Origin: an uncultured Clostridia bacterium
GTDB taxonomy: Bacteria; Bacillota; Clostridia; Christensenellales; UBA1242
Reading direction: 5' to 3'
Assembly: GCA_944362965.1 (NCBI GenBank)
Contig: CALVTR010000003.1
Coordinates: 1 to 64,000 of the forward strand
DNA: 64,000 nucleotides
The notes under the pieces were generated by a model. That model was given only the letters and a program-made list of their open reading frames with translations. It ran no database searches and had not been told where the DNA came from. The translations under genes and the position numbers were made by a program. Below, piece after piece: positions 34,201 to 44,200 of this stretch (its first letter is position 1; every line of letters begins with the position of its first letter).

Positions 34201-34959
34201 GAAGCTTCTTGTGCTTTCAATTGATGGAACGTCTGAAGGTCTTGTTTTTCTTGAAAATTCAAGGAGAGCTTCTTCTTGAGTTGTTTGAGTTTCTCTTTCA
34301 AGCACATTTTTAATATAGCGATTATTGCCAAAGCATTTTAGAATTTCTTCATTTGTAAAACCAAAGCACTTTAAAAATACCCCAAGACTTATTTTATTCT
34401 TTCTTTCAAGAACTATCTTTAGGTTTTCGCTTGCACCCTGCTCAATTTCAATCCATGCACCATGAACAGGAATAACTTGAGCACGAAGTGTTGCATTGTT
34501 ATCCTTTTCACGAGAAAGATAAACGCTAGGAGCTCTGACAATCTGATTGATAACTACCCTTTCTATACCATTATAAATAAATGAACCTTGCTCTGTCATC
34601 ATAGGCACGTCACCCATGAAAACTTCTTGTTCTACTGCCTGCCCTGTTTCTTCAACAACGAAACGAGCTTTTACTTTTAAAGGTGAAGAATATGTTGCCC
34701 CACGACGTTTGCATTCTTTGATATCATATTTAGGTTTTGCAAAAGGCAAAATCTCTGTGATATATAATTTTGCTTTTCCAGAATAATCAGTTAATGGGAA
34801 AAATTCATCTAAAACCTTTTTAATTCCTTTTTCTAGGAAATCCTTATAAGATTTTTTTTGAATTTCAAGAAGTGGTGGAACTTTTACAAGTTCTTCCGCA
34901 TGACCGAAAGTATATCTTTCTGTTTTACCTTGTTTTACTTTTCTTACATTTACAGACAT
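31240..34959 (-). CDS. rpoB: DNA-directed RNA polymerase beta subunit
   Basis: 1,239 residues from ATG 34957-34959, set by GAAGGAGAGG just upstream; a TTG at 34974 would put the ribosome site inside the gene. The rifampicin region is intact ([58 protein letters not shown]). The C-terminus has the clamp segment [17 protein letters not shown], then a ~100-residue acidic tail rich in Asp and Glu. The gene has its own promoter at 35112-35141 with a terminator-like hairpin in the leader. Ribosomal protein genes rplKAJL, which often precede rpoB, are not here; the upstream neighbour is the giant lipoprotein gene. Confidence 0.98.
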   Translation of the reverse strand: [1239 protein letters not shown]

Positions 34960-35016
34960 TTGCCTCTCCTTCAAACTGTTTATTTGCTGTTTTATTTAAT
35001 CTTTTCTAACTAACGC

Positions 35017-35055
35017 AAAAAAGGACCTTATAGCACAAAAATGCTATAATAGTCC
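35017..35055 (-). terminator. Terminator-like hairpin in the rpoBC leader (possible attenuator)
   Basis: On the minus strand GGAC (35055-35052), then TTATAGCA (35049-35042), a 6-nt loop, TGCTATAA (35035-35028), GTCC (35026-35023) and TTTTTT (35022-35017). It begins about 50 nt after the predicted rpoB start and 58 bases before the rpoB ATG. Because the strong promoter lies upstream of it, it cannot simply be the end of the previous gene. Confidence 0.65.
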
Positions 35056-35111
35056 CCGCCTATTAAGTTATAAAACAATAATTTTCTTATTCACAGCCGA
35101 TATTCTGTATT

Positions 35112-35141
35112 ATTATAGCTCATGTTGATAAAAAATGTCAA
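35112..35141 (-). promoter_or_regulatory. Consensus promoter of rpoBC
   Basis: On the minus strand TTGACA (35141-35136), 18 bp, TATAAT (35117-35112). The predicted start near 35105 gives a leader of about 146 nt. Bases 35142-35237 otherwise hold only AT-rich sequence. Confidence 0.88.
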
Positions 35142-35237
35142 TAGTTTTTTAACATTTTTTTAGCTTTTTATACATATTTTATCGAACTTATAAGAATTTT
35201 TTTGTAATTTGTTTTAAATAATGAGACAAAACACCTA

Positions 35238-35263
35238 GAAAGTTAGACTTTAGCCTAACTTTC
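35238..35263 (-). terminator. Probable terminator of the giant lipoprotein gene
   Basis: GAAAGTTAG (35238-35246) pairs with CTAACTTTC (35255-35263), eight bases after the stop at 35271. The T-rich segment after it on the minus strand is delayed and weak. Confidence 0.6.
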
Positions 35264-35270
35264 CATTGTT

Positions 35271-38200
35271 TTATCTATTTAACCAGCTAAGGTCATTCTC
35301 AAATGCTAGCGTGCTTAATCCTGTTGTTCTAGTAGACCAAACCGGAATTGTTGGAATATCAGTAAGAGTTGCTCCACCTACTGCAACAAAGGTATTATCA
35401 TCTGTTTTATAATATACTGTGTTTGTGATTATATTTCGATATGCACGCACAGGTGATGACGAACCGTTATCATAGAACAATAATTCAAAATAGTTTCCCG
35501 CTTGATTTGCAAGGACAGTATTTTGAGCAGCTCTATCAAAATCAATTCTCTTCTCGATGGATGTGACTGTTACTGTTGGGAAGCATGTGTCAGTTGGTCC
35601 AGTATGCCCTTCAACCCAGAAACCAAAGATGCCATTATACTGACCATAGATATATCTAGTTTCTCCTGAGATATAAGTTACGTCAACGGCATTGTAAGTA
35701 GACTCAGGTTGAGTTACACTTTGAGGACTTTCATATGTCTCAATACATACATAATCACCATTGCTTTCATCATATGTATACACGTCTTCACCTAGAATAT
35801 AACTATTGTTTGTATGGTCATATATAATTTCATTCACATCTCGCAAACCTGTTGTTTCGTCTGGCTCTTCTGATGCAAATGATGGTGTATGATAGATTCC
35901 TGCAAACAAATTGTAGAATATATCTTCAGTTGTTCCCAATGCTATTGATTGATTTGTTAGAACAAAGTTTTGTCCATAATCAAATGAAGAAGTGCCATAA
36001 TTATTTACAGTCAAACTTATTATTGCATACAAAACTTTTGTTCTGTATGTTATTCCATAGTTTTCACTAGATATATATGTAGCATATGAGTTATCGCCAA
36101 TACCTGATGATGTTGTATATGAGTTATGACCGAAATAGTATACATGGTTGAAATTGCCATTCGTTGTGCCAATAGTCTCATCATTATATATTGCATAATT
36201 AAATATTGCGTTTTCACTCGTTTTATTGCCTTCTGCATCAAATAATGAGCTATAAGTGCGAACAGCATCTATTGACCTGTTGTCAACAACAGTTGCATCT
36301 ATTGTTGACGTTGTGTAGCAATAGGCAAGATATGGAAGTCTTGAATCTTCTGTTCCACCAACAAGTCCGCCTACAGATGCTGCTGATTCTGAACCAGATG
36401 TGCTTGTGTTAAGTGATAAAAGTGATGTGCAGTAGCTATTTGTCATTGTAAGAGATGCATTGTCTTCTCCTGATAACAAGCCTACAACACCGCCCAAATA
36501 TGGGTCTGCTTTTTGCCCTGTTACCGCTAGACTGTCACTCTTAACTGCAACATTATCAACATACAATACATTTTCAATGCTTCCAACTGCTCCGCCAAGA
36601 ATTGAAGCCCCTTCAAGTTCTGCATCTACTATGCAATATTCAACATATGATGGTCTATTGCCGGCATTTGTTATGATACCTGCTATTCCACCGACACTGT
36701 TTATTGTGCTTGAAGATGTGCTTACAGTCGTTGCTCTAATACTTTGTTCCATAACAGCATTACTGATTGTTCCGCCTGAAAGCACACCGGTTATACCGCC
36801 AACAGCACTTGCTGCTCTTGGAACAACAGAGAATGTTGATTCTATATTTCCATTATCCGACACATGTGCATAGCTCAATGTGCCTGCAACTTCTCCTGCC
36901 ACATAGCCACCATAATGGTATGCTCTTATTATGCTATTTTGCATAACGTCTACAAATACCATAGAAATATTTGCATTGCTGCCTATTCCACCGAAAACAA
37001 AGCCTGCACGACTGCCTTGTATAGATGACGTTCCGCTTACTTCTATATTGTATGCTGTTCCCGTCCCCATGAAGCCAGCTACACTTCCGGCATATGAATA
37101 TGACGTTAAATTGCTTTGCGATTCCGTGTAAGATGAATTTAAAGCTGACGTATAAGTGGAAGATGTGTTGATATTGCTTGATACATTCTTTATTGAATAA
37201 GAAGTTACTGCCCTACCTACGATGCCACCAACAAAGTTTCTACCTATGACAACTGTTCCGCTTGCACTTCCTGTTGTGCCAAGTCTGCCATCTACTGTCA
37301 CGTCATAGACATAACCATATCTTAGAGTTCCCGCAAGAGTTCCAACACTGTTGGTGTTTGCAAATGCAACTTGAGTTGGAGTGATTGTTAAATTCTTTAC
37401 TGAGCCTGTGTTATTTGCAGAATATCCTATTTGTGCAAAGAGACCAGCGCTTGTCATATTGTCCATAGAAACAAGGCTTATTTGGCTTATTTCCATACCA
37501 TTACCTTCTAAAATTCCTGCAAAGGTTGTTCTATAGAGAACTGAAAGGTCTTCATATTCTGAATAGTCAATATCACTTATTATTCTATAATTTGTTAAAT
37601 TTAGATTTACCCCTGACGTTTGCTCTGAAATTTCACTTTCCATTGTTGCTGCGTCATAGATTAGTCTTGGATTGTGTATTGAACCCCTGTTTGGAGTGTT
37701 GCTATCATCAATATAATGATATATTACTTCTCCAGTGTTTGCATCAAGTTCTGAATAACTGAAATTTCTTATTGACAATGCCGCGATATTTGCACTTACA
37801 AGTTCAAGTCTATTTAATCCAAACGTCATAAGCTCGGTTCTATAAATGGTATTTGTTTGAACATTTCCATCTTCACCTGCAATATCAACAGTCTCAGTTG
37901 TTGGAATGTAGTCAACATAGGTTGTTGAAGTATTGCCGCTGCTATAGAACCACACAGCATTTGTGCCCATAGAATTTTGATATGAATAATTTGCAAAATT
38001 CTCATTAGCATTTGCAAAGCCACCAGCATTAAGTCTTTCAATACCATCATATACGATAGGAATAACTGAAGTATTTATTTCATTCTCTCCGGTTAAGAAG
38101 CCGTCATCAGTTACTGATCCAACAGTTCCACCTTGATATTCATTATAGAAATAATAACAATTTTCAAAAGTTCCTGTGCTATTGTCATAACTATTGTATC

Positions 38201-41200
38201 TTGCAAAGCCCGCAGATGCTGTTACATTGTTTCTTAATACTGAAAGTGAGAAAGAATTTTTAATCTCACCACCATTCATATATGCAAAACCTGCCATATC
38301 TGATGTTGTTCTTGATAGCGTTATATCTGTGTAGCAGTCGCTTATTACACCTGCATTTTGATATACAAAACCGGCTGCTGCAATCGTTGATGCAATATAA
38401 CTTTCGCTATCTTTGCTGTATAGAGATGTGTTTGACTGCTCCCCTGCAACATAGCTTGTTATAATCTGTCCTGCTTCGGTATTTGTTACAGCAAAACCTG
38501 CAACGTGTTGGTCTTGTTGTGAGTTGTTTACAAGCACGCCATCTTTGAAATATGTTGCAGCGATTTTGCCTGAGTTTTGACCTACGATACCACCCATATT
38601 GTAAGGTGTTCTCATATTTATTGAAACGGCACAATTTGTTATATACCCTGAGTTTGTGGCAGCAATTCCGCCCATATAACTTGAGCCACTTAAGGCATTA
38701 TCAGCTCTTACTACGACATAGTATTCATTTCCGCTTACATTATCCGTGCTTACACGACAGTTGGTTATAATACCTTGATTGTCAGTGACAATTCCACCAA
38801 AGTTGAAAGTGTCAGCGGTAGTGACAAATTTCACTGTTCTTAAGCCATACCAACCATAATCATCATTTTGCTCTGTGTTGACATCTGAGCCATCGATGGC
38901 TGAAGTGAAATTAACATTAAGATTTCTTATAATAGAGCCTTCTGGAAGAGTTGTAAATAGTCCAATACTAGTTGCAGAGCCTAAATCGTAAGTTCCTGCA
39001 AAGTTTATTGTGTGACCATTTCCATCAAATGACTTGAAGGTTGCAGATTGTGGAGTGAAAGCTTCAATCCCTTGAGACTCATTTGCTCTGTTTGGAATGG
39101 TTATATCATTCAAAAGGATATAATAACCACCACTTTGCATATCAAGGAAATCATTATAATTATAAATTGGAATTGGACTTTCTTCGCTGCTTGAAGAATA
39201 AACGTTAAGCACAAATTCTGTGTGAACAGTTTGGCTGCCTATTGTTAAATCTTCATCATCAGTTTTAGCTGCCGCAATATATGTTCCGGTTGACGGAGAA
39301 TAACTAAAGTCGGCATAGAACGTGATAAAATAGAACCTATCATCTGGGTCATGCGTCCTGACTGGTGTCAAGTTTAGCCCTGTATAGTTAAAGTAATAAT
39401 TGCTTCCAGATAGTATGCCACCATAAGCATCATAGCCTAAATAATATGGTTTTCCATCTTCATCGGCTTGACCATAGTCTGGTAATTGGTCATTTACAAG
39501 GTTTGTTGTGACTTTCCAAGTTCCATTATGAGCTAGATTTGTCATAAATTCTTCAACGCTGCTTACAACTTCAACATTTGTCGAGTCATATTCAATATAA
39601 CTGAAAATGTCAACACTGAATGTTGTTTGTGTGCCCACCTGAACATTGATTTCACCATTGCCCATTCCAGAGACTATATCTTCGTTATTTCCAACAGTCT
39701 CGCCATTGTAATTTACAACATATTCTTGAATTTCTATATGCGTTGTGCTGCTTGATGTGCGAATGATATCTCCATCAGTCTGGGTTGCAGAGATAGATAT
39801 ATTGAACGCATTTGCATTATTTATATAACTTATAGTATTAGATGATATTTCTAGGTAATACTGCCCATCTTCTTCAACTATTGTTGCAAATGTATCATTT
39901 GACAAAGTTGGGGCTGAAATGCTTGAAGAAAGATAACCATATGAATTGATAATAAGGCGATATCTCATTCCCCTTGCAACATCATAAGAAGCATAGTATC
40001 CACCTTCATTTGTGCTGACAGGTGTTTTCCCGTCGAGTTCTACTGAAACATAGTTTTGAAGTCTGACAATAAGGCTCTTTGTGACAGTATAGGCAACTTC
40101 GCCGTCTTTCATAAGAGTTATAACTATTGAAGTCGTGCTTTCGTCATTAACATTTACTGACGTTAAGTCATAGCTTATATAAATCACACCATTATAAACA
40201 TAATAAACGTTTTGTGTTGAACCTTCAACCACTTCTGTTTGATTATATGTGTTTATAATATCATTTAACTCAACTCTAAGTCCTGTTGCTGTGGCTGAAC
40301 CTACTATTGATTTGTCGTCAAATATATTATCCGTTCCCGTCGTGTTCGCTCTTCGAGCAAGGAATCCAAAGTTTGCACTTGCATTTCCGCTGTTATAGTT
40401 CTCGGTAGCATTTTCTATTAGAATATAATCAAAATCACTATCATCTGGTGATATTGTTATTGCAAGAAGTCCTGTTGTGCCAGGATATGCATAATTTGAT
40501 GTGGAAGAAATCCCCACTGTGCCTGTGGATTCTGCTAAGTTTGAATAACTATCCACCACAACTGACGAAATATTTGTTTGTTCAAAATTGATTGTGATTG
40601 CAGTATAGATAGCTGTATTTGATTCTGCAAGTATGTAGATAGTATATTGCCCATAGATATCTTCAACATATCTATTTAAATATGCTTGTGAATTTTTGTT
40701 TATTGATATGGTAAGATTGAACCTTTGGTTTGACAGGTTTGTGCTGTTATTTATATCAGCAACAAAACTTACATCAAATAAAAATTCTTCACCATATTCA
40801 GCCACGCCATCAAGGTCATAGAGATAACTAAAGCCTTGTTGTTTTAACACTTCACTTCCTTGCACGTTTACATTATCTTCACGAACTATATAATAAAGTG
40901 GCTGATTTTCAACTGCAGTAGAATCAATGACAATCACATCTTCAATCTTTCGGCTTGAAAGAAGTGTTACTTCATTATATCTTGTATTATTTATACTTGA
41001 TGCGCCCTTTCTATAGTTTATTGTGACGTTGTCAAGTTCTCTGTTTACACCAGAAATATAAGTAACCTCAGCTTGACTTCCTGTTTGTGAGCAAATTTCA
41101 AGGAAAGAAAATTCTACAACAGGTGTTATTGTCAATTTATAATCGGTTTCTTGAGTTAAATCATTTCTTCTTATAACAATAGTTTGTCCTGTAACTTCTA

Positions 41201-44200
41201 TGTCGAGTTCTTCATTCGCGTCTAGATATTCTAAGTTTGAACTGCTATCATCAGCTCTTTGTATCTTGGTTACTTGTGCTGTTACCACTGTGTTTGTCTC
41301 TAAGTTAAAGACAACATTATTAAGAGTTGCAACACCTAAAGCATCTACGTCAATTCTTACATTCTCACTTGTAGATGAAGATATTTGCATATTTAAAGCA
41401 TAGTGCGGTCTGACATATAATTGAGCACTATTTTGTCCCCTTAGATTGATTGTTGTGTCACTTATTGGCAGCGAGCCTGAAGAGCCATTTGGATATACTA
41501 TAGATGTATCGCTGTCTTCATCTGTGAAGCCTTCGGCATCAGGGTTGAAGTAATTTACAACATAGATATAAAATTCTAGTGCATTGTTTGTGTTTAGTAT
41601 GCTTGTTGCAGTTATGTTTGCAATGCCTGTTCCCCTAACCGTGATTCTTCCATTTTGGTCGATTGTTAAAATATCTCGGGTATTTGAAGTGAAGGTCATC
41701 TCACCATTTGTTGTAAATGGATACAAAGTGCTGTTGAAACTTACATTGTTCATGTATGTGTCAAGCAAGCTTTGATAATCTTGACTTCCCCCGCTGCTTG
41801 TTGAAGATGCGGCAAAATAGAACATATAATATATTTCTTTATTGCCAACTCCTTGATAATCGACATACTGTTCTGCTATAAGTTTATTGTTAAAGGCTGC
41901 ATTAAGAGACAAAAATTCATCTCCACCACTTACAAAGAACGATTGAGCAAGTAAAGTGTTTCCATTGTCTCCGACTATCGCAAAATCACCATAATATGAA
42001 GTGCTTGTGAGATTGTTGATTGTTATATTTGTCTCTCCAAGTTCAACCCTTGACCTTGACAAAACAAACGTATTGACATTGGTATAATGAAGATTGCTCT
42101 GTTGTTCACCGTCAACACCATTCATTATAGCCACTGTATTGCCGCTTAGTATACCAAAGGCAAGTTTATTTGAATTTGCCACATTGCTTGTTCTAAAATA
42201 TGCAGAAATAACTGAAGTGTTATGAAGCACTATCATTGATGAGTTGATGCCTGTGTTTCCGATATCAACCGCCTGCATTGCAAAAGCTGAATTCATTGTT
42301 TGAACATTTGCAATATTGGCAATTCCAGCGACACTTGCTGGTGTTGGAGTTGCCACTGTTGCTAGCAAGCCTCGAACAAAGGAGCGTGATGTTATTCCTG
42401 TAAAATTGTTTTCTGCAATTCCATTTCCGCCTACTGTCTCAATATAACCAACAACACCGCCTACATAATCATAGCCGCTTACTTGACCACCGACAACTAT
42501 ACCTTGTCCGGCAATGTAATCATTTACTGAAGCTGTTTCATTTGCACCTTCATAATATCTATAAAGCGTGAAAATTAGTGTGTCGTTTTGATAAATATTA
42601 TATCCACTTATGATTGAACTTGCACTGCTGCTTATGCCGGCAAGTCCGCCAACATAGGTTTGATTTGTTAGAGTTGCAGATGAACTGAATGATACAGGAA
42701 CAAGTGAAATCTGTGAATATGCCATATAATTTGTATAGCCAGTGTAGGTTAAAACTTTGCTATCTATCTTCTCTATTGTTCCGTTATTATACCCGACAAC
42801 GCCACCAACATAAGTTGTGAGCCCTGTAATTTGGCTTGCAACATAGTTTACAGTCATAGTCCCTTCCATATAGACAAGTATGTTAGGTGTTAGACCTGCG
42901 TAGCTATATCGACCACTGCCAACTATATTATATCTGCCATCTTCGTTCTTTAATTGTTCTTCGCTATAGGTTCTTGTTTGTGAAGAATTATCTTCAAATA
43001 AAGTATAGTCTTGAATTATCGTGCCGTTATTTCGTCCAACAACGCCGCCGACATAGCCGCTTGTAACATTTATTTCAGAGCTTGTTATTGTGACACCAAT
43101 ATTTATAAGTGTGCCGTTATTTTCTCCCGCTATAAGACCAACATAACTTCCCAGCGAAGCAAAGGCATCTAAATTATTATTGTCAGCAATATTAAATTCA
43201 CCGCTAAATTTTACATATTCAATATATGCATCTGCGCCTATGCTTGTAAATAGACCATAATATTCAACGTCATTTACTGATGACGAATTTATGATATTTA
43301 TTCCTGTAATCTCTGCATATTCGCTTGTGCCGACTATTGAACCCTGAAGCTGTCCGAGTGGCAATCTATCGCTTATAGCCGAAACATCGATTGTTGTGCT
43401 GATTTGATAATGTGCTGATAGGTTCATATTGACAAGGTCTGTGGCACTATCTATAGTAAACCTATTTTGCTCTGTTCCATTTGCAAAGCGGACATTTATT
43501 TCAATAGCCAAATCTTGATACATGCTTAAAATATTATTATTGTCATCAAGCCAGTCGCGAGCCGCTATCCAAAGCGTTCCTTCCATTGTGTCTTGATAGT
43601 TTTCTGCATGGGTTACAAAATCGTTGTTTACAGTTAGAGTAATTTGATATCTTCCATCGCTTTCAATATAATCAATGGAATTTTCGTCAAGCATATAGTA
43701 AGTTGATGTTGTGCCATCGGTGTTATGAATGGTAATGTCTCCGCCTTCAAAAAGAGCCACTATCTCGCCATTTGTTGCAGTTAAGTTTGTTGGATATGCA
43801 ATAAGTGAATACTGTCTTTCAGTTGACGTGAACTCAATGCTTGTCACACTTTCTTGGAGTGTTATTCGGCTTACTTCTTCATATACTGATATTCGCACAT
43901 TTACTGTGTATGAATAAACGCGTCCATATTGTCGGACATGGGCTATAAGTTTGAAACTTCTTGGGTTTTCTATATTACTAAAAGCTGTAAAAGTCAGTGT
44001 TGATGTGTCAAATGTGCCTAAGCCAACAATGGTATAAACATTGCTCTCTTCAGCCGATTGATACATGATATCTACAGGCACACCATTCTTTTGTATACCT
44101 AAATCAGAGTCAGTTTCCCAGTAAACATAGCTTTGGTCAAAGGTGTTTTCAACATAGGTTGTGCGAATGTCAGCATTCATATAAGCAGGATTTGCAAAGA

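Noticed and set aside
36460..36873. 137-codon plus-strand frame inside the giant lipoprotein gene
   Set aside because: It is the complement of a real, repetitive coding region; no ribosome site, promoter or recognisable protein features.
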